Assembly (NCBI RefSeq): GCF_025421715.1
Contig: NZ_JAOEFC010000001.1
Coordinates: 558,001-622,000 of the forward strand
Length of the DNA stretch: 64,000 nucleotides
DNA from: Microbacterium festucae
GTDB lineage: Bacteria; Actinomycetota; Actinomycetes; Actinomycetales; Microbacteriaceae
Direction: 5' to 3'
Shown here: positions 53,685 through 62,934 of the stretch, piece after piece
How the letters are laid out: each line of letters starts with the position of its first letter
Numbering within the stretch: position 1 is the stretch's first letter
Program-made: the position numbers and the translations under genes
The notes under the pieces: model-generated
Seen by the model: only the letters and a program-made list of their open reading frames with translations
What the model was told of the DNA's origin: nothing
The model's database searches: none

Positions 53685-56192
53685 GTGAGTGTGCTGCGCG
53701 AATACGCCGCGACCGTGTCGCAGCCGACACTGCCGTTCGGCGGCGACACCGCCCGCTACGACGAGGTCGTCGACGCCGACGGCTCGCTGCGTCCCGGGTG
53801 GAAGGCCCTGGCCGCCCCGGCGCTCGAGCTGACCGCCGCGACGCTCAGCCGGGTCGAGGGCGAGATCACCCGCTTCCTCGCCGACGACGGCGTCTCCTAC
53901 ATCCGCCGCGACACCGGCGCGCAGGCGTGGCAGCTCGACCCGCTGCCGCTGGTCATCGACGCGGCGTCCTGGGCCCGCCTCGACGTCGGCCTCGCCCAGC
54001 GTGCCGAGCTGCTCAACGCGATGCTCGTCGACCTGTACGGACCGCAGACGCTGCTGGCCCGCGGCATCGTCCCCGCCGCGGCAGTGGTCGGCCACTCCGG
54101 GTATGCGCGCCCCGTCGCCCGCGCGAGCGCCGACGACCCGCATCCGCTCGTGCTGTCGGCCGCCGACCTGGGGCGTGACGCATCGGGCGAGTGGCACGTG
54201 CTGGCCGACCGGGTGCAGGCGCCCTCGGGCCTGGGCTTCGCGATGGAGAACCGTCGCGTGATGTCGCAGGTGCTGCCCGACCTCTACCAGGAGAGCAGCC
54301 TGCACCGGGTGGAGCCCTACTTCTCGGCCGTGCACGCCGCGCTGCTGTCGGCCGCCCCCGACGGCGTCGCCGACCCGCGGGTGGTCGTGCTCTCCCCCGG
54401 GACCCTGTCCGAAACCTCCTTCGACCAGGCGTTCCTCGCCAACGCGCTGGGCTTCCCGCTCGTGCAGGGCAGCGACCTGGTGGTGCGCGACGGCTGGGTG
54501 TGGATGAAGCCCGCCGGCTGGCCGGCGAAGGCCCCCGTCGAGCGCATCGACGTGATCGTGCGCCGCGTGGATGCCGAGTGGTGCGACCCGCTCGAGCTGC
54601 GCGCCGACTCGCGGCTGGGCGTGGCCGGGCTCGCCGAGGCGGTGCGGCGCGGCCGCGTGCGCCTCATCAACGGACTCGGCTCGGGCGTGCTCGAGAACCC
54701 CGCGCTCATGCCCTACCTGCCCGCGGCGTGCGAGCACCTGCTCGGCGAGCAGCTGCGCCTGCCGTCGACGCCGACCTGGTGGTGCGGCGACCCGGTGGCC
54801 CGCGCCGAGGTGCTGGGCCGGGTGGCCGCCGGCGACGAGACGCTGTTCGTGCGCCCCATCGACCAGCCGCGCAGCACGCTGGCGGGCCTGACGCCCGACG
54901 AGCTGCAGGCGCGCGTGCTGGCCGCGCCGCACCGCTTCGTCGGGCAGCAGCTGCTGCCGCTGTCGCAGGCCCCGGCCTGGCAGGGCGGCACGCGCGCCGA
55001 TGCCCGCCCCGTCGTCTTCCGCGGCTTCGCGCTGCGCCACGGCTCGGTGTACCGCCCGCTCGTGGGGGGCCTGGCCACCCTGCGCGCGCACCCCGACGCC
55101 CCGCCGGCGTCGAAGGACGTGTGGGTGCTGAAGGCCGAGCAGTCCGACCCCGACCAGGGCATCGCCGAGATCGCGGTGCTGCCGACCGCCCGCACCGTGC
55201 CCAGCCTCGCCCCCCGCGCCCTGGCCGACCTGTTCTGGAGCGGCCGCTACGCGGAGCGCGGCGAAGACGCCCTGCGCCTGGTGCTCACCGCGCAGCAGCA
55301 GATCGACCGCCCCGGCACCCACACCACCGGCATCCCCGTCGACGCGGTCGTGCTGATGCAGGTGCTCGCCCGCCTGGCCGGACGCCGCAGTGACGACCCC
55401 GAGGCCGAGTTCCGCTCGATGCTGCTCGATGCCGGGCGTCCAGGCTCGGCGGCCCACTCGATCGCCCGCCTGCGCGACGCCCTCGCCGGGGTGCGCGACC
55501 AGCTCTCCGGCGACACCTGGCGCGTGTTCTCGCAGGTGGAGCGCGCCGCACGGGCGCTGCGGGTCTCCCCGCATCCGCACCGCTCGCAGGAGTCGGCGGG
55601 CCGCATGCTGTCGGCCCTGCTGTCGCTCTACGGCGTCACCGCCAACATGGTGCGCGACGCCGGCTGGCACATGATCGAGACCGGCCGTGCGCTCGAGCGC
55701 AGCCTGCAGGTGTGCGAGGTGCTCGCCGCCGGGGTCATCGACCGCCGCGACCCGCGCGCCGAGCGCGAGGTGCTCGAGGGGCTGCTGCTGGCCTCGGAGA
55801 GCATCGTCACGTACCGTCGGCGCTACCGCGGCGCGATGCGCGTGGCCGACATGCTCGACCTGCTGCTGCTCGACCGCGGCAACCCGCGCTCGGTCGCCTT
55901 CTCCCTCACGGCGGTCGCCGAGCACCTGGCCGCGATGCCGAGCTCCACCGGCTCGTCGCGCCCCGAGCGCCTGCTCGATCATCTGCTGCGCGACCTGGAT
56001 GCCGTCGACGTCGCCACCCTCGCGGCATCCACCGGCGGTCGCCGCCGCGCGCTCGAGCCGTTCCTGCTCGAGCTGATCGCGCGGCTCGAGCAGCTGGCCG
56101 ACGCGATCGTGGCCCTGCACTTCGAGGTCGGCCCGCCCCAGGTGTCGCTGTCGTCGCTGTCGCTCATCGAAGAGATGGCGGCCCGCGCATGA
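53685..56192 (+). CDS. Fused circularly permuted ATP-grasp and alpha-E (DUF403) protein
   Basis: 835 residues. Residues ~1-490 are the circularly permuted ATP-grasp type: LARGIVPAAAVVGHSGYARP, VLADRVQAPSGLGFAMENR, RRVDAEWCDPLELRADSRLG and RLINGLGSGVLENPALMPYL. Residues ~510-835 are the all-helical alpha-E domain, starting LADLFWSGRYAERGEDALRL with the conserved Trp-Gly-Arg-Tyr-Glu-Arg pattern. In many bacteria these are two separate genes beside a transglutaminase. The set is proposed to make a peptide-like modification. GGAGG lies 10 bases before the GTG. The stop overlaps the next start. Confidence 0.9.
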   Translation: MSVLREYAATVSQPTLPFGGDTARYDEVVDADGSLRPGWKALAAPALELTAATLSRVEGEITRFLADDGVSYIRRDTGAQAWQLDPLPLVIDAASWARLDVGLAQRAELLNAMLVDLYGPQTLLARGIVPAAAVVGHSGYARPVARASADDPHPLVLSAADLGRDASGEWHVLADRVQAPSGLGFAMENRRVMSQVLPDLYQESSLHRVEPYFSAVHAALLSAAPDGVADPRVVVLSPGTLSETSFDQAFLANALGFPLVQGSDLVVRDGWVWMKPAGWPAKAPVERIDVIVRRVDAEWCDPLELRADSRLGVAGLAEAVRRGRVRLINGLGSGVLENPALMPYLPAACEHLLGEQLRLPSTPTWWCGDPVARAEVLGRVAAGDETLFVRPIDQPRSTLAGLTPDELQARVLAAPHRFVGQQLLPLSQAPAWQGGTRADARPVVFRGFALRHGSVYRPLVGGLATLRAHPDAPPASKDVWVLKAEQSDPDQGIAEIAVLPTARTVPSLAPRALADLFWSGRYAERGEDALRLVLTAQQQIDRPGTHTTGIPVDAVVLMQVLARLAGRRSDDPEAEFRSMLLDAGRPGSAAHSIARLRDALAGVRDQLSGDTWRVFSQVERAARALRVSPHPHRSQESAGRMLSALLSLYGVTANMVRDAGWHMIETGRALERSLQVCEVLAAGVIDRRDPRAEREVLEGLLLASESIVTYRRRYRGAMRVADMLDLLLLDRGNPRSVAFSLTAVAEHLAAMPSSTGSSRPERLLDHLLRDLDAVDVATLAASTGGRRRALEPFLLELIARLEQLADAIVALHFEVGPPQVSLSSLSLIEEMAARA

Positions 56193-57073
56193 GGCAGTAC
56201 CGCGTGTGGCACCGCACCGCCTACTCGTACAGCAAGCCGGTGCAGGACTCCGTCGGCCAGTTCCACCTGATCCCCCGCACCCTGCCCTGGCAGCAGGTGC
56301 ACTCGTCGGAGGTGGTCGTCGAGCCGCTCCCGGGCGACATGAGCCCCGACACCGACTACTTCGGCAACTCGGCGACCTACTTCCACGTCACCGACCCGCA
56401 CGACGAGCTGGCCATCGTCTCGTCCAGCGACGTCGTCGTCGACGACCCGCACTACGACGAAGAGGCGCTGGCGCAGCCGTGGGAGCTGGCGCGGCCGCTG
56501 CTGGCCCCCGACATGCCGGGGGCGTGGAAGGCGGCCGAGTTCGCCCTGGAGTCGCCGCGCGTGCGGCACGTGGCCTCCGCCACCGCCTACGGCGCCGAGT
56601 CACTGACCCCGGGCCGGCCCATCGGCGAGGCGGCCACCGACCTCATGCACCGCATCTTCCGCGACTTCGACTACGACCCGACGGCCACCACCGTCACCTC
56701 CACCGTCGCCGACGCGATGGGCAAGCGCGCGGGGGTCTGCCAGGACTTCGCGCACGTCGCGCTGGCCTGCCTGCGCGCCCACGGCGTCGCGGCACGCTAC
56801 GTCTCGGGCTACCTCGCCACCCAGCCGCCTCCGGGCAAGGAGCGGGTGTTCGGCGCCGACGCGTCGCACGCGTGGCTGGCCGTCTGGCTGCCCGGCACCG
56901 ACCAGTGGCTCGCGATCGACCCCACCAACGACCAGTGGGCGGGCGACCGCTACGTCACCGTGGCGTGGGGCCGCGACTACGGCGACGTGTCGCCGGTGAA
57001 GGGCATCATCTTCACCAAGGCCAAGAAGTCGACCCTGCGGGTGCAGGTCGACGTCGCCCCGATCGGGGTCTGA
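56189..57073 (+). CDS. Transglutaminase-like cysteine peptidase family protein
   Basis: 294 residues. The N-terminal beta domain opens MRQYRVWHRTAYSYSKPVQ and includes FHLIPRTLPWQ, typical of bacterial transglutaminases next to ATP-grasp/alpha-E proteins. The catalytic triad is Cys in GVCQDFAHV, His in DASHAWLAVW and Asp in AIDPTND. It may hydrolyse or form an amide bond on the product of the ATP-grasp enzyme. No signal peptide. It is coupled by an ATGA overlap to the fused gene. Confidence 0.92.
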   Translation: MRQYRVWHRTAYSYSKPVQDSVGQFHLIPRTLPWQQVHSSEVVVEPLPGDMSPDTDYFGNSATYFHVTDPHDELAIVSSSDVVVDDPHYDEEALAQPWELARPLLAPDMPGAWKAAEFALESPRVRHVASATAYGAESLTPGRPIGEAATDLMHRIFRDFDYDPTATTVTSTVADAMGKRAGVCQDFAHVALACLRAHGVAARYVSGYLATQPPPGKERVFGADASHAWLAVWLPGTDQWLAIDPTNDQWAGDRYVTVAWGRDYGDVSPVKGIIFTKAKKSTLRVQVDVAPIGV

Positions 57074-57163
57074 CCCGGGAGGCCGGCGGCGGGGCGCCGC
57101 GCCTCGGGGCAGCGCCGCGTCGATCGACGGTGGCGCCTCCGGCATCCGCTCAGGGGTCGTTGC

Positions 57164-57169
57164 TAGGGT
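57164..57169 (+). promoter_or_regulatory. -10 hexamer TAGGGT, leaderless start for the amidase-domain gene
   Basis: TAGGGT ends 7 bases before GTG 57177. Confidence 0.55.
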
Positions 57170-57176
57170 TCAGGAC

Positions 57177-58118
57177 GTGTCCACTCCCCCCACCCGCTCC
57201 GCGCGACGACGCCGCAACGTCCGCCGGCGCCGCGTGCTCGCGGGCGTCGTCTCGGTCATCATCGTCGCCGCCCTGACGGTGGGCATCTTCGGCTTCGTGC
57301 GCTCGCTCGGCGAGCGCGCCCAGGCCACCCCCGACACCACCCCCGCAGCCAACGCGTCGACCCCGACGCCCGAGGCCGCCGCGCCGCCGTCCTTCGACAC
57401 CGCGGCCGCCGCCGACCAGGCCATGGCCGTGCTCGCCGACTACTCCGATGCCGCCCGCGCCACCGAAGACGCGCTCTACCAGGCGACCCAGAAGCTCCGC
57501 TCGGCCACCACCGCCGCCGACGCCGACGCCGCGCAGGCCGAGACGCAGCAGGCCGTCGATGCGGTGAAGGCGGATGCCGAGGCCTACCGCGCCCAGATCA
57601 CCGCCGACGCCGCGGGCACGAACACCCAGCCGGCCGGCGGCGACGTCGCCGCCCAGATGGCCTACCTGCACCAGTACGTGTTCTCGTACAACTCCGCCGA
57701 GTGGGGCGACTACAACCCCTACGGCGGCGACTGCACCAACTTCACCAGCCAGGGCCTCATCGCCCGCGGCTGGCACATCGACGGCACGTGGTACTCCAAG
57801 GGCGCCATGTGGACGGCATCCAAGCCGTGGATCGCGACCGCGCCGATGGCCGCCTACTTCGACAAGCTCGGGTTCGGCTACTCCACTGAGGCCGATCTCG
57901 ACCGCGTGCGCGTCGGCGACGTGGGCCTGTTCAGCTGGGGCGAGACCCAGGCCGGCATGGACCACACCATGACGGTCTCGAAGGTCGAGTACGTGCCGGG
58001 CGGCCCGCCGGTCGTCTCGTTCATCAGCCACAACAGCGACGGCGAGTACCGCGAACTCACCCACGCCCTCTACGTCGAGCACACCGACTCGACCGTGCGG
58101 ATCTACCACATCCCCTGA
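57177..58118 (+). CDS. Membrane-anchored amidase-domain (Amidase_6-like) protein
   Basis: 313 residues. An Arg-rich N-terminus and one helix (VLAGVVSVIIVAALTVGIF) anchor it outside the cell. An Ala/Asp-rich helical stalk follows (residues ~75-145, coiled-coil-like). The C-terminal domain has NPYGGDCTNFTSQGL (catalytic Cys), a Trp-rich WHIDGTWYSKGAMWT stretch, and MDHTMTVSKV with the likely His, as in the Amidase_6 cell-wall hydrolase family. Probable peptidoglycan-active enzyme. Single gene. Confidence 0.85.
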   Translation: MSTPPTRSARRRRNVRRRRVLAGVVSVIIVAALTVGIFGFVRSLGERAQATPDTTPAANASTPTPEAAAPPSFDTAAAADQAMAVLADYSDAARATEDALYQATQKLRSATTAADADAAQAETQQAVDAVKADAEAYRAQITADAAGTNTQPAGGDVAAQMAYLHQYVFSYNSAEWGDYNPYGGDCTNFTSQGLIARGWHIDGTWYSKGAMWTASKPWIATAPMAAYFDKLGFGYSTEADLDRVRVGDVGLFSWGETQAGMDHTMTVSKVEYVPGGPPVVSFISHNSDGEYRELTHALYVEHTDSTVRIYHIP

Positions 58119-58150
58119 TCGGGGCGCGCCGCCCGCGGCCCGTCCCGACA

Positions 58151-58196
58151 CACCAGAACGCCCCCTCCCGGAATCCGGAAGGGGGCGTCGCTGGTG
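58151..58196. terminator. Strong bidirectional terminator between amidase gene and clpC
   Basis: Perfect 9-bp stem ACGCCCCCT/AGGGGGCGT (58158-58188) enclosing a CCGG-AAT-CCGG hairpin, extended by CACCAG/CTGGTG outside. It lies between two convergent stop codons. Confidence 0.85.
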
Positions 58197-58204
58197 GTGT
58201 GGGA

Positions 58205-60727
58205 TCAGGCGCCGGCGGCCAGGTCGGGCGTGGCGGTGATCTCGGGGATCGTCGAGACCCCGATGGCCACCTTCTCGCCGCGGGGCGCACTCTCGAACGT
58301 GAACTTCCCGTCCTCGACGTCGACCTTCACGTGGTCGCCGCTGTTGAGCTCGCCGTGCAGGATCTGCTCGCTGAGGCGGTCTTCCACCTCGCGCTGCATG
58401 GCGCGGCGCAGCGGCCGGGCACCCAGCGTCGGGTCGAATCCGATCTCGATGAGCTTGTCCTTCGCGCTGTCCGACAGCTCCACCGTCATGTCACGGTCGA
58501 GCAGACGCTCCGACAGCCGCTTGGTGAACAGGCCGACGATCTGACGCAGCTCGGGCTTGCTCAGCTGCGGGAAGACGATGACGTCGTCGACGCGGTTGAG
58601 GAACTCGGGCTTGAAGTGGCGCTTGAGCTCCTCGTCGACCTTGCCCTTCATCCGCTCGTAGGTGGTCTGGGCGTTGCCCTCCACCTGGAAGCCGACCGGG
58701 CCACCGGCGATCGCCGACGAACCGAGGTTGGTCGTCATGATGATCACGGTGTTCTTGAAGTCGATGACGCGTCCCTGACCGTCGGTCAGACGACCCTCTT
58801 CGAGGATCTGCAGCAGCGAGTTGAAGATGTCGGGGTGGGCCTTCTCGATCTCGTCGAACAGCACCACCGAGAACGGCTTGCGGCGCACCTTCTCGGTGAG
58901 CTGGCCGCCCTCTTCGAAGCCGACGAACCCGGGAGGGGCACCGAACAGCCGCGAGACGGTGTGCTTCTCGCCGAACTCGCTCATGTCGAGCGAGATGAGC
59001 GCGCCTTCGTCGTCGAACAGGAACTCGGCCAGCGCCTTGGCCAGCTCGGTCTTTCCGACACCCGTGGGGCCGGCGAAGATGAACGAGCCCGAGGGGCGCT
59101 TGGGGTCCTTCAGACCGGCGCGCTGGCGACGGATCGTGCGCGAGAGCGCGGCGATCGCCTCCTCCTGGCCGATGACCCGCTGGTGCAGCGCCTTCTCCAT
59201 GAAGACGAGACGGCTGGTCTCCTCTTCGGTGAGCTTGAACACCGGGATGCCGGTGGCCTGGGCGAGCACTTCGGCGATGAGGCCCTCGTCGACGATGGCG
59301 TGGGATGCCACGTCGCCGGAGCGCCACTGCTTCTCGAGGCGCAGCCGCTCGGCCAGCAGCGACTTCTCCTCGTCGCGCAGGGCGGCGGCCTTCTCGAAGT
59401 CCTGCTCCTCGCTGGCGATCTCCTTGTCCTCGCGGACCTTGGCGATCTTCTCGTCGAACTCGCGCAGCTCGGGCGGGCTCGACAGGATCGACAGACGCAG
59501 GCGGGCGCCGGCCTCGTCGATCAGGTCGATGGCCTTGTCGGGCAGGAAGCGGTCGCTGATGTAGCGGTCGGCGAGGTTGGCCGCCGCGACGATCGCGCCG
59601 TCGGTGATCTGCACCTTGTGGTGCGCCTCGTAGCGGTCGCGCAGCCCCTTGAGGATGTTGATCGCGTGGGGCAGGCTCGGCTCGGCGACCTGGATCGGCT
59701 GGAAGCGGCGCTCGAGCGCGGCATCCTTCTCGAAGTGCTTGCGGTACTCGTCGAGCGTCGTGGCGCCGATGGTCTGCAGCTCGCCGCGCGCGAGGAGCGG
59801 CTTGAGGATGGAGGCCGCGTCGATCGCGCCCTCGGCGGCACCGGCACCCACGAGGGTGTGGATCTCGTCGATGAAGACGATGATGTCGCCGCGCGTGCGG
59901 ATCTCCTTGGTGACCTTCTTCAGGCGCTCCTCGAAGTCGCCGCGGTAGCGGGAGCCCGCGATGAGCGAGCCGAGGTCGAGCGAGTAGACCTGCTTGTCCT
60001 TGAGCGTCTCGGGCACCTCGCCCTTGACGATCGCCTGGGCCAGGCCCTCGACGACGGCGGTCTTGCCGACGCCGGGCTCGCCGATCAGCACGGGGTTGTT
60101 CTTCGAGCGGCGCGACAGGATCTGCATCACGCGCTCGATCTCCTTCTCGCGCCCGATGACCGGGTCGAGCTTGTTGTCGCGCGCGGCCTGGGTGAGGTTG
60201 CGGCCGAACTGGTCGAGCACCGCCGACCCGCCCTGGGCGGGCTGGTTCTGCTCGCCGGCGCCGGCGGCGACACCCGCGGGCTCCTTGCCCTGGTAGCCGC
60301 TGAGCAGCTGGATGACCTGCTGGCGCACCTTGTTCAGGTCGGCGCCGAGCTTGACCAGCACCTGCGCGGCGACACCTTCGCCCTCGCGGATGAGGCCGAG
60401 CAGGATGTGCTCGGTCCCGATGTAGTTGTGGCCCAGCTGCAGCGCCTCGCGCAGGCTCAGCTCGAGCACCTTCTTCGCGCGCGGCGTGAAGGGGATGTGC
60501 CCCGTCGGCTGCTGCTGCCCCTGACCGATGATGTCCTGCACCTGCTCGCGCACTGCGTCGAGCGAGATGCCCAGGCTCTCGAGGGCCTTGGCGGCCACGC
60601 CCTCGCCCTCATGGATGAGGCCGAGGAGGATGTGCTCCGTGCCGATGTAGTTGTGGTTGAGCATCTTCGCCTCTTCTTGGGCGAGGACGACCACTCGACG
60701 GGCACGGTCCGTGAATCTCTCGAACAT
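58205..60727 (-). CDS. clpC: ATP-dependent Clp protease ATP-binding subunit ClpC
   Basis: 840 residues, a Hsp100 unfoldase that feeds ClpP. Two N-terminal Clp_N repeats ([19 protein letters not shown]; then [20 protein letters not shown]) precede two AAA+ modules with Walker [11 protein letters not shown] and [12 protein letters not shown]. Between them lies the UVR/M-domain ([19 protein letters not shown]), which marks ClpC rather than ClpA. The start ATG 60727 has GGAGGAG upstream. Transcribed alone; no CtsR or McsAB genes are adjacent. Confidence 0.97.
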   Translation of the reverse strand: MFERFTDRARRVVVLAQEEAKMLNHNYIGTEHILLGLIHEGEGVAAKALESLGISLDAVREQVQDIIGQGQQQPTGHIPFTPRAKKVLELSLREALQLGHNYIGTEHILLGLIREGEGVAAQVLVKLGADLNKVRQQVIQLLSGYQGKEPAGVAAGAGEQNQPAQGGSAVLDQFGRNLTQAARDNKLDPVIGREKEIERVMQILSRRSKNNPVLIGEPGVGKTAVVEGLAQAIVKGEVPETLKDKQVYSLDLGSLIAGSRYRGDFEERLKKVTKEIRTRGDIIVFIDEIHTLVGAGAAEGAIDAASILKPLLARGELQTIGATTLDEYRKHFEKDAALERRFQPIQVAEPSLPHAINILKGLRDRYEAHHKVQITDGAIVAAANLADRYISDRFLPDKAIDLIDEAGARLRLSILSSPPELREFDEKIAKVREDKEIASEEQDFEKAAALRDEEKSLLAERLRLEKQWRSGDVASHAIVDEGLIAEVLAQATGIPVFKLTEEETSRLVFMEKALHQRVIGQEEAIAALSRTIRRQRAGLKDPKRPSGSFIFAGPTGVGKTELAKALAEFLFDDEGALISLDMSEFGEKHTVSRLFGAPPGFVGFEEGGQLTEKVRRKPFSVVLFDEIEKAHPDIFNSLLQILEEGRLTDGQGRVIDFKNTVIIMTTNLGSSAIAGGPVGFQVEGNAQTTYERMKGKVDEELKRHFKPEFLNRVDDVIVFPQLSKPELRQIVGLFTKRLSERLLDRDMTVELSDSAKDKLIEIGFDPTLGARPLRRAMQREVEDRLSEQILHGELNSGDHVKVDVEDGKFTFESAPRGEKVAIGVSTIPEITATPDLAAGA

Positions 60728-60858
60728 TGTCGACTCCTCCGGGCGCCGAGTCTTCTGACGCCTTACGACGAGGGTAACGATCGCCGGATGCCGGTATGCC
60801 CGTGTTCGCCAGGGGCGGAGTGGCCGGGGGTCGGGCCCGGGTGGGGGTGGCGGGGTGG

Positions 60859-61563
60859 CTACTCGGGGTGCGAGCTGCGACCCGTGCGGCTCTCGTACAC
60901 GAACACCACCAGCGCGATGACGACGAAGCCCGCCGAGAACCAGGCGCCGTGCGGGCCGAGCACGCGGGTCACCAGCGCTCCCAGCACCGCCCCGGCGGCG
61001 TACGAGCCGACGACGGCGGCGATGCGGCGGGCGCGGGAGCGGTGGATCGGCTCGCGCTCGCGCACGCCGGTGTGCACCGCGAGCACCAGGGTCATGAGGT
61101 TGGCGGTGTTGAAGGTCGTCGAGTAGCCCACGTCGCCCAGGCGCCGGAAGGTGGCGGCCTGCACGGCCACCGCGAAGGTGATCAGCACGGTGCCGAGCAC
61201 GGTCGGGATCGAGGCGGGCAGGAAGCCCAGCACCACGAGGATCACGAGCTCGAGCGCGAGGGCCACCCGGTGCGGGCGGCGCACCACGCGCACCACCGAG
61301 GGCACGTGCAGCAGCTGGGCCACGAACACGCCGATGATGAACACGATGATGGGCGTGAGGAAGAGCAGGGTCTGCCCGAGGTCGAGCTCGCTCAGCGCGA
61401 CCGACATCTTCACGAGGTTGGCGGTCTGGGCGCCGGCGAACGTCGAGAAGGTGACGACCGAGTAGGCCTCGACCGATCCGGCCGCCAGGGCCAGCAGCAC
61501 GCCGAGCAGGAGCGACTCCGACGTGCGGCGGCCGCGCGCAGCAGGGTCGACAGGGATGGTCAC
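60859..61563 (-). CDS. DUF1275 (YoaK) family membrane protein
   Basis: 234 residues with about six hydrophobic helices. The DUF1275 pattern is seen in SVEAYSVVTFSTFAGAQTANLVKMSVALSE, reading from helix 1 into the conserved Gln-Thr-Ala-Asn-Leu motif, and in YSTTFNTANLMTLVL in the second half, a repeat of the same motif. Known family members are of unknown function, possibly transporters. GTG 61563 was chosen for a GAGGAG site just upstream; an earlier start is possible. Confidence 0.88.
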   Translation of the reverse strand: MTIPVDPAARGRRTSESLLLGVLLALAAGSVEAYSVVTFSTFAGAQTANLVKMSVALSELDLGQTLLFLTPIIVFIIGVFVAQLLHVPSVVRVVRRPHRVALALELVILVVLGFLPASIPTVLGTVLITFAVAVQAATFRRLGDVGYSTTFNTANLMTLVLAVHTGVREREPIHRSRARRIAAVVGSYAAGAVLGALVTRVLGPHGAWFSAGFVVIALVVFVYESRTGRSSHPE

Positions 61564-61660
61564 GGCACTCCTCGGGGTCCCCACCAGTCTGCCAGCCCCC
61601 GCCCACCCCGCTCCCGCCCCCGCCGTGCCTTTCCCTCGCCCCCGCCCCCTCCTGTCACGA

Positions 61661-61827
61661 TTCACTGGCGCCCAGCTGCGCCCCCGCGCGGCCCGGGGCC
61701 GCAACAAGGCGCGAGCGAACCGAAGCCCTCAGGCCGAGCGCGGCCCCACCCCCGTTCACTGGCGCCCAGCTGCGCCCCCGCGCGGCCCAGGGCCGCAACA
61801 AGGCGCGAGTGAACCGAAGCCGTCAGG
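61661..61827. repeat. Two direct copies of a 73-bp REP-like element, 94 bp apart
   Basis: Copies 61661-61733 and 61755-61827 differ at three or so positions. Each has inverted ends of the form TTCACTGGCGCC and GGCGCGAGYGAA, with a GC-rich centre. Copy 2 covers the stop codon of the DUF559 gene. A third, shorter relative lies at 62860-62918. Confidence 0.9.
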
Positions 61828-62758
61828 GGGCGAGCGCGCGGCGGAGCGTCGCGAGGAGGGCGTCGGGTCGGGCGAGCTGGTCCTTGGTCACCCGGATGAC
61901 GCGCCACCCGGCGGCGCTGAGCCTGTCGTAGCGGGCGATGTCGCGATGCCACTGGTCGAGGTCGGTGAGATGGTGCTCGCCCTCGTACTCCAGCGCCACC
62001 CTGCGCGCCCGGTACGCCAGATCCACCTGCCCCAGCCAGATGCCGTCCTCGACGACATCGGCGTTCACCTCGGCGCCGCCGAGCCCGGCATCCTCGAGCA
62101 GCAGTCGCAGCTTCGTCTCGGGGCGCGACCGCGACCGCTCGTGCAGCAACGGCAGCGCCGCGCGCAGGCTGGCAGCTCCCCGCCGCCGCCCGGCCGCGAC
62201 GGCGGCCTCGAGCTGCGCCCGCGTCGCGAGTGCGGGCTGGTCGGTGCGGTGCATGGGCACGCGGATCGCGGCGTCGCCGGCGACGACGAGGTCGTCGACC
62301 CCGCGCACGGTCGTGCCCAGCAGCGCCCACGTCGTGGCGGGGCACGTCACCGCGAACCCGGTGACCGGATGCCGGACCACGGCGGTCGACCCGGGGGTCA
62401 GCGCATGCCCGGCGACCTGCTCCGAGGCGGGCGCGCGGCGCGGCAGCAGCACCGCGACGTCGAGGCTCCGCCCGTCGACGACCCATCGCGGCAGCGGCAG
62501 GTCCCAGAGCACCGCGGCGGTCACGTGGCTGAAGAACTCGTGCGGCGTCATGCGGTGCGCATACTGCTCGGCCCGGCGCCGCAACGCCTGCTCGCCGAAC
62601 AGGTCGGCGTGCGGTGCCGCCGGCATCCGACTGCGCACGCCGCGGAACGGGCTGCCGAGATCGCCCGCGCGCAGTCTCCCAGCGCTCACCCCCGCATCGC
62701 GGGCATCGGCGACCGAGAAGCTGTCTCCCAGGTGCGGCGGCAGCGGGCGGGGTCTCAT
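61823..62758 (-). CDS. DUF559 (VSR-like endonuclease fold) protein with AbiEi-like N-terminus
   Basis: 311 residues. The N-terminal ~45 residues (FSVADARDAGVSAGRLRAGD, then GVRSR) resemble the winged-helix start of AbiEi-type antitoxins. The C-terminal ~100 residues hold a restriction-endonuclease-like core: SRPETKLRLLLED, VDLAYRARRVALEYEG (Asp and Glu-x-Glu type metal site) and RYDRLSAAGWRVIRVTKD. Such proteins are widespread in Actinobacteria in several copies and their function is unknown. No AbiEii toxin is adjacent. Confidence 0.82.
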   Translation of the reverse strand: MRPRPLPPHLGDSFSVADARDAGVSAGRLRAGDLGSPFRGVRSRMPAAPHADLFGEQALRRRAEQYAHRMTPHEFFSHVTAAVLWDLPLPRWVVDGRSLDVAVLLPRRAPASEQVAGHALTPGSTAVVRHPVTGFAVTCPATTWALLGTTVRGVDDLVVAGDAAIRVPMHRTDQPALATRAQLEAAVAAGRRRGAASLRAALPLLHERSRSRPETKLRLLLEDAGLGGAEVNADVVEDGIWLGQVDLAYRARRVALEYEGEHHLTDLDQWHRDIARYDRLSAAGWRVIRVTKDQLARPDALLATLRRALAP

Positions 62759-62859
62759 CGCCCCAGGATGCCCGTGCGCCGCCCCGCGCCCGCCCCTGTC
62801 CACAGCCCCGTGCCGGCCCCGCGCTCCTCGCCGCCCTGGTGAGGAAGCTGCGCCCCCCC

Positions 62860-62918
62860 TTCGCTGGCGCCCAGATGTCGGATGCCGGGCCGCGAGGCCG
62901 CGACACGGCGCGAGCGAA
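62860..62918. repeat. Third, shorter REP-like element of the 61.7-kb family
   Basis: It begins TTCGCTGGCGCCCAG and ends GGCGCGAGCGAA, matching the ends of the two copies at 61.7 kb but with a different centre. It lies between the DUF559 and lipoprotein genes. Confidence 0.75.
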
Positions 62919-62934
62919 CGGGGGTGGGGGCGGG

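Noticed and set aside
61823..62758. Type IV toxin-antitoxin or abortive-infection system
   Set aside because: Only the N-terminal segment resembles AbiEi, the rest is DUF559, and no AbiEii nucleotidyltransferase is encoded next to it.
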